The translations under genes were made by a program, and so were the position numbers. Below, one piece after another: positions 35,213 to 44,323 of a DNA stretch of 64,000 nt. Location: positions 1-64,000 of the forward strand of contig CAMHFN010000008.1 in NCBI GenBank assembly GCA_946184615.1, given 5' to 3'. The notes below the pieces were generated by a model. The model saw only the letters and a list, made by a program, of their open reading frames with translations, was not told where the DNA came from and did not search any database. Numbering within the stretch: position 1 is the first letter of the stretch; every line of letters starts with the position of its first letter. Source of the stretch: an uncultured Bacteroidales bacterium (GTDB lineage: Bacteria; Bacteroidota; Bacteroidia; Bacteroidales; F082).

Positions 35213-36244
35213 ATGAAGAGAAACGTTTTATTTGTTTTTTTGTTTGCCGTGGTGATGACGGCATGTCACAACAACCCTCCTAAGGAGAATCCAGGAACGA
35301 TTGAACAGGGTGAACAAGTGGGTTCCTCAAAGGACCCACTTGAGCTCCTGAATGATTCCATCTCTAGAGATGAAAACAATGCCGACCTCTATCTGCGAAG
35401 GGCAGTGATGTATGTGGATAGGGAGCAAGTGGGTCAAGCTATGGTGGATGTCAACAAAGCCATCCAGTTGGATCCCAATAACGTGGATGCTCTCTTGCTT
35501 TTGTCAGATATCTATTATCTCCTAGGGGATGATGCCAATATCACTGCCGCTTTGAACCGTGCTTTGGAGGTTGACCCGTTCGACACCCGTCCGATGGTGA
35601 AATTAGCAGAGTTGAATCTCTTGCAGCAGAACTTCAACCTTGCTTTTGGATTCATCGACAATGCCTTGAAAGTCAATACCTTCAATCCCAAGGCCTACTT
35701 TGTGAGGGGAATGACCTACATGGCGAAACAGGATACTGTGTCGGCCATGAAGAACTTTATGATTTCCCGTGAACAGGATCCCAGTTTTTATGACCCACAG
35801 CGTGAGATATGCGCCATTTATTGGGCGCAACATGATCCGTTGACGGAGAGCTTTATGCGTTCCATGCTCTTCAATTTCCCAGACCAGCCTATGGTGCGTT
35901 ACGACCTGGCCTTGTTCTTGCAGGATAACGGAGCTCCAGAAGAAGCTTTGGCACATTATGATACCTTGCTGATGCTGCAACCAGGCAACAGCCGTCTGCT
36001 CTTCAATAAAGGGTATGTCTATTTCGTTTATCTCGGTGAAAACCAAATCGCACTGGATTACTTCAACCGGTCATTGGAAAGCGACCCCGGGTATGTTGAC
36101 GCACTTTACAATAAAGGACATGTGTTGGAGCGGATGGGCGATTATGCGCAAGCTAAAACCATCTACCGGCAGGTATTGAGCCAATATCCCAACTACCGCT
36201 TGGCCATTGAGGGGATGAACCGGATCGCGAACCAAGCGGAGTAA
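35213..36244 (+). CDS. TPR-repeat lipoprotein
   Basis: A 343-residue predicted lipoprotein (signal peptide, lipobox VMTACH, Cys at about 18). The mature protein is mostly tetratricopeptide repeats, for example AMVDVNKAIQLDPNNVDALL, AALNRALEVDPFDTRPMV and ALDYFNRSLESDPGYVDALY (about 65 to 335). It probably scaffolds protein contacts in the periplasm or at the outer membrane. It follows recA co-directionally by 26 nt and could share its transcript. No specific partner can be named. Confidence 0.8.
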   Translation: MKRNVLFVFLFAVVMTACHNNPPKENPGTIEQGEQVGSSKDPLELLNDSISRDENNADLYLRRAVMYVDREQVGQAMVDVNKAIQLDPNNVDALLLLSDIYYLLGDDANITAALNRALEVDPFDTRPMVKLAELNLLQQNFNLAFGFIDNALKVNTFNPKAYFVRGMTYMAKQDTVSAMKNFMISREQDPSFYDPQREICAIYWAQHDPLTESFMRSMLFNFPDQPMVRYDLALFLQDNGAPEEALAHYDTLLMLQPGNSRLLFNKGYVYFVYLGENQIALDYFNRSLESDPGYVDALYNKGHVLERMGDYAQAKTIYRQVLSQYPNYRLAIEGMNRIANQAE

Positions 36245-36270
36245 GGAGATGGATAAGGGACTCAAGTCTC

Positions 36271-37992
36271 TTAACTTAATTGTGAAGCTGCCGTATTGAG
36301 TTTCTCGTCGAGACGGCTCATCGATTCTTCAATCGTGCCCTCGATTTTGCCTTTCATGCTGAAATAGAATTTGATCTTCGGTTCAGTACCGGAAGGACGG
36401 ATGCTGATTTTTGAACCCGTTTCAGTGAAGAACTGAAGTACGTCAGATTTCGGAAGGTTAATGGGATGAGTATTTCCTGTTCTTAAATCTTTGGTTTCCA
36501 AAATCTTATAGTCTCTTATTTCAACTATTTTCTCACCTGCGATTTCCGTGGGAGGGGTTTCACGGAAACGTGCCATCATGGCTTTGATTTCTTCGGTTCC
36601 GCTAATGCCTTTCTTGGTGAGGGAGACGAGTTTCTCTTTGTAGAGTCCGAATTCGCGGTAGATGTCACAGAGCAGTTCATAGAAGGTCTTGCCTTGTTCA
36701 GCGGCCCATGCCATGGCCTCTGCCAAGAGGCTGGTAGCGATGACGGCATCTTTGTCGCGGACAAAGTCGCCTGCAAGGTAACCATAGCTTTCTTCACCTC
36801 CGCCAATGAATTGCTTCTTTCCTTCGAGTTCCAAGATCTTATCGGCGATGAACTTGAATCCAGTCAGCACATCATAGCGGTCTACATCGTATTTTTTGGC
36901 GATTTCAAAAAGCAACTCAGTGGTGACGATCGTCTTTACCACGAATTCCTTACCGGTGAGTTTGCCCAGTTCATGCCAACGAGTGAGGAGATAGTAGAGG
37001 AATACGCTGGCGGCTTGGTTGCCGTTGAGCAGAATGAACTCACCCTTCTCGTTCTTGACGGCAACGCCCACGCGGTCGGCATCGGGGTCGGTGGCTAGCA
37101 CGAGGTCGGCGTTGATTTCCTGTGCTTTCTTCACGGCGAGTGCCATGGCGGCGGGCTCTTCGGGGTTGGGTGACTTTACCGTCGGGAAGTCGCCATCGAC
37201 CACCATCTGTTCCTCTACGCAGTAAACGTTCTCGAAGCCTTTGCGTTTCAAAATTTCAGGGACTAGGCGACGTCCGGTGCCGTGTATGGGGGTGTAGACA
37301 ATTTTCAGGTCTTTATGTTTCTTGATGAGATCCAAAGAGAGGGACAGGCCAAACACCTTGTTCAGATAGATGTCGTCAAACTCTTCGCCCAAAACAGTGA
37401 TGAGCTCTGGATTGCGTTTGAAGTTGACCATGGAGGGGTCGGCAATCTTTTCCACTTCGGCAATGACGTTTTTGTCATGAGGGCTGACCAGTTGTCCGCC
37501 ATCGTTCCAGTAGGCCTTGTAGCCGTTGTATTCCTTGGGGTTGTGTGAAGCGGTGACCATTACTCCAGCATGGCAATGTAGCTCACGCACGGCGAACGAG
37601 AGTTCAGGGGTGGGGCGTAGACAATCGAAAATGAAGACCTTGATGCCGTTGGCCGACATCACATCAGCGGTGATGTTGGCAAATGCAGGGCTGTTGTTGC
37701 GGCAGTCGTAGGCGATGGCCACACGCAACTCTTTCTCATTAGGATTCATTTTCTTGATGTAGTTGGCAAAACCTTGAGTGGCCATTGCCACGGTGTAGAT
37801 GTTCATTCGGTTGGTGCCGACACCCATGATGCCACGCAGTCCGCCCGTGCCGAATTCCAGATTGCGGTAGAAGCTCTCTGTCAATTCGTTCGGGTCGTTG
37901 TCGATGAGTTCTTGGACCTTCTTGCGGGTCTCTTCATCATATTGTTCAGTGAGCCATGCTTGAGCTCTTTCCAAGATTTGTTTTTCCATCAT
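36271..37992 (-). CDS. Phosphoglucomutase/phosphomannomutase family enzyme
   Basis: A 573-residue alpha-D-phosphohexomutase of the long (PGM2-like) type. Motifs: FGTGGLRGIMG (about 48), catalytic phosphoserine loop VTASHNPKEYNGYK (about 145), metal loop ATDPDADRVG (about 305), sugar loop GGEESYG (about 400) and phosphate loop RPSGTEPK (about 535). It interconverts hexose 1- and 6-phosphates for glycogen or surface polysaccharide precursors. It directly abuts rfbD upstream, and the pair probably feeds nucleotide-sugar synthesis. Confidence 0.92.
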   Translation of the reverse strand: MMEKQILERAQAWLTEQYDEETRKKVQELIDNDPNELTESFYRNLEFGTGGLRGIMGVGTNRMNIYTVAMATQGFANYIKKMNPNEKELRVAIAYDCRNNSPAFANITADVMSANGIKVFIFDCLRPTPELSFAVRELHCHAGVMVTASHNPKEYNGYKAYWNDGGQLVSPHDKNVIAEVEKIADPSMVNFKRNPELITVLGEEFDDIYLNKVFGLSLSLDLIKKHKDLKIVYTPIHGTGRRLVPEILKRKGFENVYCVEEQMVVDGDFPTVKSPNPEEPAAMALAVKKAQEINADLVLATDPDADRVGVAVKNEKGEFILLNGNQAASVFLYYLLTRWHELGKLTGKEFVVKTIVTTELLFEIAKKYDVDRYDVLTGFKFIADKILELEGKKQFIGGGEESYGYLAGDFVRDKDAVIATSLLAEAMAWAAEQGKTFYELLCDIYREFGLYKEKLVSLTKKGISGTEEIKAMMARFRETPPTEIAGEKIVEIRDYKILETKDLRTGNTHPINLPKSDVLQFFTETGSKISIRPSGTEPKIKFYFSMKGKIEGTIEESMSRLDEKLNTAASQLS

Positions 37993-38859
37993 TTATACGT
38001 TTTTTGAGATTTCTTCAATACACTTTTTTAGGCTATCTTTCCAGAAAGGGATTTCCATACCAGTATAGGTCTTGATTTTGCTCAGATCCAGAACGCTGTA
38101 GGCTGGGCGATGGGCTTTGGCGGGGTATTGGTCGGTGGTGATTGGGTTCACCTTGCAGTTCTTTCCAGCCAAGTCCATAATGGCGCAAGCAAAGTCGTAC
38201 CAGGTGATGTTGCCTTCGTTGGTGAAGTGGAAGGTTTCCTGAAGGGGTAGATCCTCTTTTTTGTTGAGTATACTTAGGAGAGCGATGGCCAAGTCATGTG
38301 CCCAGGTGGGGCAGCCGCGTTGGTCGCTCACCACATGGATTTCGTCGTGTGTTTCGGCGAGGCGCAACATGGTTTTTACGAAATTCTTTCCCGAGGAAGA
38401 ATAGAGCCATGCGGTGCGGACGATGATGTAGTTGCAGCCCGTTTCGCGGATGAGACGTTCTCCTTCGGCTTTGGTGCTTCCATATACCGATTGGGGGTTG
38501 ATGGGATCGCTTTCCTTGTAGGGCATGGTGCCGTTGCCGTCGAAGACATAATCGGTGGAGACATGGATTAGTAGGGCCTGATGTTTCAAGCAGGTTTTGG
38601 CAAGAAGTTGGGGTGCCAATGCGTTAATGCGTGCCGCGGTTTCGGGCTCGTCTTCAGCGAGGTCGACAGCGGTATAGGCGGCACAATTAATGCAAACCCC
38701 GATGTGGTGTTCGTTGAAACAACGTTCCACTGCATCGGGGCTGGTTATGTCGAGCGTGTCGACATCGGTGAAAAACCATTGATGGTCGCCATCACAGTTG
38801 GCGAGCTTATGAAGCTCCCTGCCTAGCTGTCCGTAGCATCCTGTCACCAATATGTTCAT
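37993..38859 (-). CDS. rfbD: dTDP-4-dehydrorhamnose reductase
   Basis: A 288-residue NADPH-dependent short-chain reductase with the N-terminal Rossmann motif VTGCYGQLGREL, the INCAAYTAVDLAEDEPE region, STDYVFDGNG, and catalytic YGSTKAEGE (YxxxK, about 131). It carries out the last step of dTDP-L-rhamnose synthesis, and so supplies surface glycans. rfbA, rfbB and rfbC are not in this window. It is adjacent to the phosphosugar mutase. Confidence 0.9.
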   Translation of the reverse strand: MNILVTGCYGQLGRELHKLANCDGDHQWFFTDVDTLDITSPDAVERCFNEHHIGVCINCAAYTAVDLAEDEPETAARINALAPQLLAKTCLKHQALLIHVSTDYVFDGNGTMPYKESDPINPQSVYGSTKAEGERLIRETGCNYIIVRTAWLYSSSGKNFVKTMLRLAETHDEIHVVSDQRGCPTWAHDLAIALLSILNKKEDLPLQETFHFTNEGNITWYDFACAIMDLAGKNCKVNPITTDQYPAKAHRPAYSVLDLSKIKTYTGMEIPFWKDSLKKCIEEISKNV

Positions 38860-38868
38860 AAAAATACA

Positions 38869-39600
38869 TTATTTCTCCTCAATTTCTCCCCCTTCGAATG
38901 ATCTGTGGAAGTTGGTTTGATAAAGGTGGTGTTTGACATTATCGAGCTGGTAGGATACTCGAGTCCAAATATCCACGCTTTTCTTAATGCCCAAGATACG
39001 CTTTGTCGTTTTGAGCAAATCCTCATTCAGATGGTGGAAAACGGTGCCGGAGACGCCCACAAAGAAAGGTCTCTGACACAGACCACTGATGACGGCGGCT
39101 TTTTCGATGGCATGACCGAACCATACGGTCTGCGTGTACTTGTTTTCACAGCAGGTCTTGGTTCCTAGCACGTTGCCAAAGTCGATTCCCATGGAGAAGT
39201 TGTTGTGGGTATGTTTTTCGATACAATCTCGGAGGCCGACGCTGATGAGGTCGGCGGTTTTGATGGCGACATCCACAACGTAGGATATGTCATACTTTTC
39301 TTTGGGATAGATCATCAGAAAACTGGTCGGAGAATAGCAGTTGAAATAACCACCGGTGTTTCTGCAAACATCTTGCAGGGCATGTTGGTAGATTTTGTAA
39401 ACTCTCGCTGCCAGGCGTTTTCCAGTTTTCAAAAGACTTTGGATGTTCTTGAACTCAAAATAAACCACGGTGGCTTCTAGGACGATGGCGCTGCATCCGT
39501 CGTCGAGGGTGTTGATGTAACTAAAGTCGCTCGTTGTGGAGTAGACGAAATCGACATCAGAAAGCTCGTTTGTTTTTTGAGAAATAAGCGTGGTATCCAT
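38869..39600 (-). CDS. Degenerate class III nucleotidyl-cyclase-like protein
   Basis: A 243-residue cytoplasmic protein that resembles a class III adenylate/guanylate cyclase domain: VVYFEFKNIQSLLKTGKRLA at the first strand-helix, GIDFGNVLG (about 138, matching GxxxGxVxxG) and WFGHAIEKAAVISGLC (about 160, matching GxxVNxAARL). The first metal Asp is Glu (YFEF), and the second metal-Asp site reads CYSPTSFLMIY, without Asp. Catalysis is therefore doubtful and a binding or regulatory role is more likely. It lies between rfbD and yebC, 9 and 11 nt from each. The assignment is by motif, without alignment. Confidence 0.6.
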   Translation of the reverse strand: MDTTLISQKTNELSDVDFVYSTTSDFSYINTLDDGCSAIVLEATVVYFEFKNIQSLLKTGKRLAARVYKIYQHALQDVCRNTGGYFNCYSPTSFLMIYPKEKYDISYVVDVAIKTADLISVGLRDCIEKHTHNNFSMGIDFGNVLGTKTCCENKYTQTVWFGHAIEKAAVISGLCQRPFFVGVSGTVFHHLNEDLLKTTKRILGIKKSVDIWTRVSYQLDNVKHHLYQTNFHRSFEGGEIEEK

Positions 39601-39611
39601 GGTGAGGGTTT

Positions 39612-40340
39612 TTATTCCATATTGGTGTACACGGCTTGGACGTCTTCGTCTTCGTCGAGTTTGTCGAGGAACTTCTCGATTTCTACCATTTGTTCATCGG
39701 TGAAACTTACGGTGCTGTTGGGGAAACGTTGCAGGTTGGCTTTGATGATATTGATGTGGCGTTCTTCAAGCGCGTCGTGCATCGTGCCATAGTCCGTCCA
39801 TGCGGTGTAGACGGTGGTAGTGGTGGTGCCTTCTTCTTCGTCGGTCTCGGAAACGATCTCATCCAGGCCGAAATCGATGAGTTCCAGTTCCAGCTCGTCT
39901 TTGTCCATGCCAGAGGGCATCTCAATTTCGAAGACGGCTTTGCGGGTGAACATGAACTCGAGTGAGCCCATGGGCAGGAATGAGCCGCCGCACTTGTTGA
40001 AGTACGACTTCACATTGGCCACGGTACGCGTCGTGTTGTCAGTGGCGCATTCCACCATGCACTGGATGCCGAAGGGTCCTTTGCCTTCATAGGTGACTTC
40101 CACGAGGTTGGCAGCGTCCTTATCGGTAGCGCGCTTGATAGCGGCATCGATGTTGTCCTTGGGCATGTTCTCAGCCTTGGCGTTCAAGATGGCCTGGCGG
40201 AGTTTAGGGTTCATATCAGGATCGGGACCGCCTTCTTTGGCAGCGATAGTGATTAACTTCCCTAGTTTCGGGAACACTCTTGACATGTGTCCCCATCTTT
40301 TCATTTTGGCCGCTTTGCGGTATTCAAATGCTCTTCCCAT
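39612..40340 (-). CDS. YebC/PmpR-family protein
   Basis: A 242-residue YebC-family protein: MGRAFEYRKAAKMKRWGHMS, then KLITIAAKEGGPDPDMNPKL, NMPKDNIDAAIKRA, the ...GGSFLPMGSLEFMF region and the C-terminal PNSTVSFTDEQ. The family has been described as DNA-binding regulators and more recently as translation factors acting on difficult sequences in some bacteria. The ATG at 40340 is chosen over an upstream in-frame one because the family starts here and the promoter lies just upstream. Confidence 0.9.
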   Translation of the reverse strand: MGRAFEYRKAAKMKRWGHMSRVFPKLGKLITIAAKEGGPDPDMNPKLRQAILNAKAENMPKDNIDAAIKRATDKDAANLVEVTYEGKGPFGIQCMVECATDNTTRTVANVKSYFNKCGGSFLPMGSLEFMFTRKAVFEIEMPSGMDKDELELELIDFGLDEIVSETDEEEGTTTTTVYTAWTDYGTMHDALEERHINIIKANLQRFPNSTVSFTDEQMVEIEKFLDKLDEDEDVQAVYTNME

Positions 40341-40373
40341 GAGTGTAATTTTGTTTGTTTTGATTTGAAAATG

Positions 40374-40406
40374 CAAAGTTAAAAAAAAATCTTTTATTTT
40401 CGCAAA
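40374..40406 (-). promoter_or_regulatory. Promoter of yebC
   Basis: On the minus strand, TTTG (40403-40406), a 21-nt spacer and TAACTTTG (40374-40381) lie about 34 nt before the yebC start, a full Bacteroidota promoter. Confidence 0.6.
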
Positions 40407-40416
40407 GAAAATAGAA

Positions 40417-40767
40417 ATGATGAAAATCTTGGTTTTGAGTGAGCATGACGATGGCTGCGGTCCGATGGCGGCGGCTTTTTTGCGAGACTATTCTTCGCGT
40501 TTGGAGGTGGTGTCGGCTGGGAGGCATCCTGTGGACAGGTTGCCGTTTTGGGTTGTGGAGGTCATGCGTGAATGTTTGATTGATATGGCGGGTTATCAGC
40601 CGTGTGGTATGGCCTCGGTGGATTTGTCGGAATTCGACGTGGTGTATGAATGCCCGGATTCTCCTTGTCCAACAGGTCTTCAAGCCTGTCGTGAACTCCG
40701 TGACTTCATCAAAAACGAATCGTTTTTGTTCTTTCGGACAATAATGAATAAAAAAAGCCGCTCATGA
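40417..40767 (+). CDS. Degenerate low-molecular-weight phosphatase-like protein
   Basis: A 116-residue protein whose start, KILVLSEHDDGCGPMAAAFL, follows the LMW tyrosine phosphatase/ArsC pattern (VLFVCxxNxCRSxxAE), as does VVSAGRHPV. The catalytic Cys position is Ser and the loop Arg is replaced, so it is unlikely to be an active phosphatase or arsenate reductase. The C-terminal acid loop is present only as YECPDSPCP. The final codons overlap a terminator hairpin. It may be a pseudoenzyme or a remnant; expression is not assured. Confidence 0.5.
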   Translation: MMKILVLSEHDDGCGPMAAAFLRDYSSRLEVVSAGRHPVDRLPFWVVEVMRECLIDMAGYQPCGMASVDLSEFDVVYECPDSPCPTGLQACRELRDFIKNESFLFFRTIMNKKSRS

Positions 40768-40778
40768 AAGCGGCTTTT
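40753..40778. terminator. Bidirectional intrinsic terminator
   Basis: AAAAGCCGCT (40753-40762) pairs perfectly with AGCGGCTTTT (40769-40778) around a six-base loop, with A and T runs on both sides. It serves the plus-strand gene ending at 40767, whose stop codon lies in the loop, and the minus-strand S16 gene. Confidence 0.8.
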
Positions 40779-40827
40779 ATTTTAAAGACTTAGGGAGGAA
40801 TCCTCCTCGCTTCACGCTCTTAATGGA

Positions 40828-41394
40828 TTAAGCTTCGGCGTTTTCAGCGGGAGTTTCTTCAGTGGCAGGAGCCTCTTCGGCAGGGGTCTCAGCAGCCTGA
40901 GCGGCAGCTTCCTCAGCCTTTTTGGCTTCAAGCTCGGCAAGTCTTTTCTTTGCGAGTTCCTCAGCGCGGGCTTCATTGACTTTCTTTTCGGCTTCCAAGC
41001 GGGTCTTCTTTTCGCCTCTGGCTTTTTCTTCCTTAGTCTTGGCAATTTCAGCCATCTTGGCTTCCTTTTCCTTTATCCAGGCCTGGAACTTGACTTCGGC
41101 TTGTTCTTCAGTCATAGCACCTTTCTTTACGCCTTGGAGGAGGTGGTACTTCAACATGACACCCTTCTTGGAGAGCAGGGAGCGCACCGTGTCTGTCGGG
41201 ACGGCGCCAACGCTGTACCAATACAGGGCGCGGTCGAACTTCAGGTTGATCTGAGCAGGCTCAGTCAGGGGGTTGTAGGTACCGATTTTCTCAATGAATC
41301 TACCGTCACGTGGTGAACGGCCATCAGCAATTACAATGTGATAGAAAGGTTGGCCTTTCTTACCATGTCTTTGCAATCTGATTTTTGCTGGCAT
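40828..41394 (-). CDS. rpsP: 30S ribosomal protein S16 with long charged tail
   Basis: A 188-residue S16. The first about 80 residues are canonical ([47 protein letters not shown]). The remaining about 105 residues form a Lys/Glu/Ala-rich, probably helical and partly disordered extension ending in repeats such as [15 protein letters not shown]. Extended S16 tails are typical in Bacteroidota. S16 binds 16S rRNA during 30S assembly. The usual rimM/trmD neighbours are absent. Confidence 0.94.
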   Translation of the reverse strand: MPAKIRLQRHGKKGQPFYHIVIADGRSPRDGRFIEKIGTYNPLTEPAQINLKFDRALYWYSVGAVPTDTVRSLLSKKGVMLKYHLLQGVKKGAMTEEQAEVKFQAWIKEKEAKMAEIAKTKEEKARGEKKTRLEAEKKVNEARAEELAKKRLAELEAKKAEEAAAQAAETPAEEAPATEETPAENAEA

Positions 41395-41455
41395 AATTTA
41401 ATGTTTTAAGTTGATTATGAATGAATTAACTAAAACCTACCCGAGGTTTCGGCTG

Positions 41456-41485
41456 CAAAAGTACAACTTTTTCCCGAAACCGCAA
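41456..41485 (-). promoter_or_regulatory. Promoter of rpsP
   Basis: Minus-strand TTG (41483-41485), 19-nt spacer, TACTTTTG (41456-41463), about 60 nt before the S16 start. The 60-nt leader holds no obvious regulatory structure. Confidence 0.6.
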
Positions 41486-41510
41486 GCATTTGGCCTTAAA
41501 AATCAACTAT

Positions 41511-44270
41511 TTATTCTTTTTCATCCCTGATGACATGAATGTCGCGTTGTGGGAATGGGATAGTGATGCCATTCTCGTTCAAGGCGTTGTAGATTACTTC
41601 TTTGGCTTTGTCGATGTATGGGATTTGCTCAGAAGCCAGAATGTACTGTTTTACGGCGATGTTGACAGAGCTATCACCAAAGTCGCCCACCCTTACATAG
41701 ATGCCGTGCTGAGGCTCCACGATGTCGCGGCCGAAGGCGTCTTTCGTACACATGACCTGCATGGCGTTTTCAAGCACTTCGCGCACACGTTGTACATCGG
41801 TGCCGTAAGCCACTCCGACAATGATTTTGAGGAACTCGTAGGGATTGCCTTTGGTCAGGTTGGTGAAGTTTTTGGCGAACAAGTTGGCGTTGAGGAACGA
41901 TACGGTGGTGTTGTTGATCGTATCCACTTGGGTGGTCTGGTAGTTGATGCTGGACACCCGGCCTCGGATGCCGTCGCATTCAATCCAGTCGCCAACCTTC
42001 AATCGGCCCGACATGAGCTGGATGCCATAGATGAAGTTGTTGATGATGTCCTTGAGGGCGAGACCGACACCAGCGGAGAAGCCACCTGCGATAATGCTCA
42101 ACGATCCGGTGGGGATATGCAGGGTTAGGATGATGACTACTGCGTAGATGGTCCACACCAGGAAGTTGATGATGCTATTGCCTAAGGAAAGGTTGATCTC
42201 ATCTCTGTGAATGGTCTCTCGCTTGGTTTTTTTCAAATAGCGGTTATACTTGCTTTGTTGCCAAATGGCGTGGATGGCGTGGTTGATGTACTTGAAAATG
42301 AAGAACAGGTTGACCAGCAAGAGGATCGAATGGACTGAGATTATGAATCGGTTGGTGCCGTTTTCGCTGGAAAAGTTGATGAAAGGCTTGTATATCAGGC
42401 TCTCAAAAAGGTCGTCGAAGTCGAACACATCCATCGACCAGTAGAGGCAGAGCGGGAAAGAGGTGAGCATCAGTATGGGCATGACGACCTCTCGTACCAG
42501 ATCGTAGAACCAGGTTACTCTGAACAGGAAGGTTTTCTTGTCTTGGCCGCTTACTTTGGTGATCTTGTCGAGATACCTGCTGATTCTCGGGTTCATGCGT
42601 CGCTCCTTGTAACGGATGACCAAATGCCAGATGGTCATCATGGTGAGGATGGCGGCCATTTGGAAGTACCACCATACCAAGACCAGCAATGAGGCGAAAA
42701 TGAATCCAGAAATGGCAATCAACATGGAGAATCCCGTTAGGGCAAGCGAAACCCAACTGAATATGCGGTCGCGTCGGTCGACTTTCTTGGCCCATCTGAG
42801 GCAAGCTAACAGTTGCCAGCAGAAGAACAAGATGAGGAAAGGCGGGAAGATGATGTTCATCATTGTGTTTGGGATGAAGAGCACCCGACATCCGATAACG
42901 ACGATGGCAAGGAAGACAATGGGCCTATAGAGCCTGACGCTAATTTTGAGCTGGTCGGGCCTCACCCTGATGAGCAGCGAGGCGATAATGGCGGCGAGCA
43001 GCCACAGGAATGTATTGGCCAGGGTGACAGCTTTCGCGAAAATCGTGGGGTTGGCCTTATCGCCACCGTTAAGGAAGATGGTGACGATGATAGCCACCAA
43101 GAGGGCGATATAGCGTTTCTGTTCCTTGGCCACGTTCCGCTTGACGGGTTTGACCCATTTGAAGACGGGGATGAGCAGCAGCCAGACCAGAAGCCAGATG
43201 AGCAACAACTCAGCGAACAAAAACAACAGGATGATGAGTTGCAACGAGTATTCATAACGCTTGAAAGCGCCAAATTCCATGGTGTCATCTTCCAAATAAA
43301 CCGTGGACAGCGTGTCGTGAACCGGTGTCGCCAGTGAGTCAATGGCAACAAGTGAAAGTGAATCAACGGCACCCAGCGAAAGTGAGTCGATGGATGGAAG
43401 GCTCTCAATAGGGCGTTCCTGGAAGTCCTCGATATCGTATAGTCCGTATTTTTCCTTCGCGTCTTCTTTGGCTTCTGCCCAATAGTAATCGAAGTTGGAA
43501 AGTATGGTTGGCCAAGGCGTCTGACCCTCAATAAAAATGCGGTGTTGCAACAGCTTATAGTAGTTGCTTGCATAGTCGTACGACTCTTTCAGGCGTAGGT
43601 AGGTCTCGTTGTAGTGGATGCTGTCGGCCACCACGATGGCTTTGCTTTCAAAATACATCTGCATGAGTTCCTTGGCGTAGAAGATGCACGAGTCACGATC
43701 CCGCTCGCCTTGTTCATCGAGTACAAACGGCATGGCCAGGGAGTCAGACAAGGTGGCTTCCTCGATGGTGCGTTCCAATTGCGTGGCACTGAGGAGATGA
43801 TGCTGTTCGAGAGAGTCATTTCGGTAGTACAGGCTGTCGTTCAGACCATAGATAGTGTCTAGTTCGGGAGGGAGACGGCGTAGCGCTTCGATGAGGCGGG
43901 CATAACGGTCGATCTCAAGGTCAAGGTTTCGGACAATACGTTCGTAGGGCATTTTGTCACGTTCGAATTCGTTGAACTCTTTTTTAACCTTCTCCAGGGT
44001 AAAGCTGAGATCGAAGGTGAACTCCTGCTTTTGCGAGTACAGCTTCAGCGAGAGTTCGTTGCATTGTTTCATGATGTTGACCATCATTTGGTGCTGTTCC
44101 TCATAGTTCTTGGCGAGGTCGGTTCTCGTTTCAGCCATCTGCTGATAGTCGTGTTTCATGTTTCTCCGCAGTTCTTTGAGCGTGGCACTAAGGCTCTCTT
44201 TGGTGGGCTCGGCGAACAGCTGGCATGCGAAAAGCAGTAAAATGAATAGGGTAAGGTGTTTTTTGCCCAT
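41511..44270 (-). CDS. Large MscS-family mechanosensitive channel protein
   Basis: A 919-residue protein with signal peptide, a long periplasmic coiled-coil region (about 20-330), around 10-11 membrane helices (about 345-790) and a C-terminal MscS domain: SIIAGGFSAGVGLALKDIIN (about 760, pore helix TM3), GRLKVGDWIECDGIRGRVSS (beta domain), then the cytosolic IVGVAYGTDVQRVREVL region. This plan resembles MscK/YbiO-type large channels, which release solutes under hypo-osmotic stress. It is monocistronic; its promoter element overlaps that of the divergent EamA gene. Confidence 0.88.
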   Translation of the reverse strand: MGKKHLTLFILLLFACQLFAEPTKESLSATLKELRRNMKHDYQQMAETRTDLAKNYEEQHQMMVNIMKQCNELSLKLYSQKQEFTFDLSFTLEKVKKEFNEFERDKMPYERIVRNLDLEIDRYARLIEALRRLPPELDTIYGLNDSLYYRNDSLEQHHLLSATQLERTIEEATLSDSLAMPFVLDEQGERDRDSCIFYAKELMQMYFESKAIVVADSIHYNETYLRLKESYDYASNYYKLLQHRIFIEGQTPWPTILSNFDYYWAEAKEDAKEKYGLYDIEDFQERPIESLPSIDSLSLGAVDSLSLVAIDSLATPVHDTLSTVYLEDDTMEFGAFKRYEYSLQLIILLFLFAELLLIWLLVWLLLIPVFKWVKPVKRNVAKEQKRYIALLVAIIVTIFLNGGDKANPTIFAKAVTLANTFLWLLAAIIASLLIRVRPDQLKISVRLYRPIVFLAIVVIGCRVLFIPNTMMNIIFPPFLILFFCWQLLACLRWAKKVDRRDRIFSWVSLALTGFSMLIAISGFIFASLLVLVWWYFQMAAILTMMTIWHLVIRYKERRMNPRISRYLDKITKVSGQDKKTFLFRVTWFYDLVREVVMPILMLTSFPLCLYWSMDVFDFDDLFESLIYKPFINFSSENGTNRFIISVHSILLLVNLFFIFKYINHAIHAIWQQSKYNRYLKKTKRETIHRDEINLSLGNSIINFLVWTIYAVVIILTLHIPTGSLSIIAGGFSAGVGLALKDIINNFIYGIQLMSGRLKVGDWIECDGIRGRVSSINYQTTQVDTINNTTVSFLNANLFAKNFTNLTKGNPYEFLKIIVGVAYGTDVQRVREVLENAMQVMCTKDAFGRDIVEPQHGIYVRVGDFGDSSVNIAVKQYILASEQIPYIDKAKEVIYNALNENGITIPFPQRDIHVIRDEKE

Positions 44271-44285
44271 AGTGTGATTGTTTTA

Positions 44286-44315
44286 TTGAGCAAAAATAGA
44301 AAAAAACTATTTTTG
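44286..44315. promoter_or_regulatory. Overlapping divergent promoters forming a palindrome
   Basis: Plus-strand TTG (44286-44288), 19 nt, TATTTTTG (44308-44315) serves the EamA gene. Minus-strand TATTTTTG (44291-44298) faces the MscS gene. Together they form the inverted repeat CAAAAATAG-N7-CTATTTTTG (44291-44315), so the two promoters share DNA and may exclude each other. Confidence 0.6.
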
Positions 44316-44323
44316 CAGCCGAA

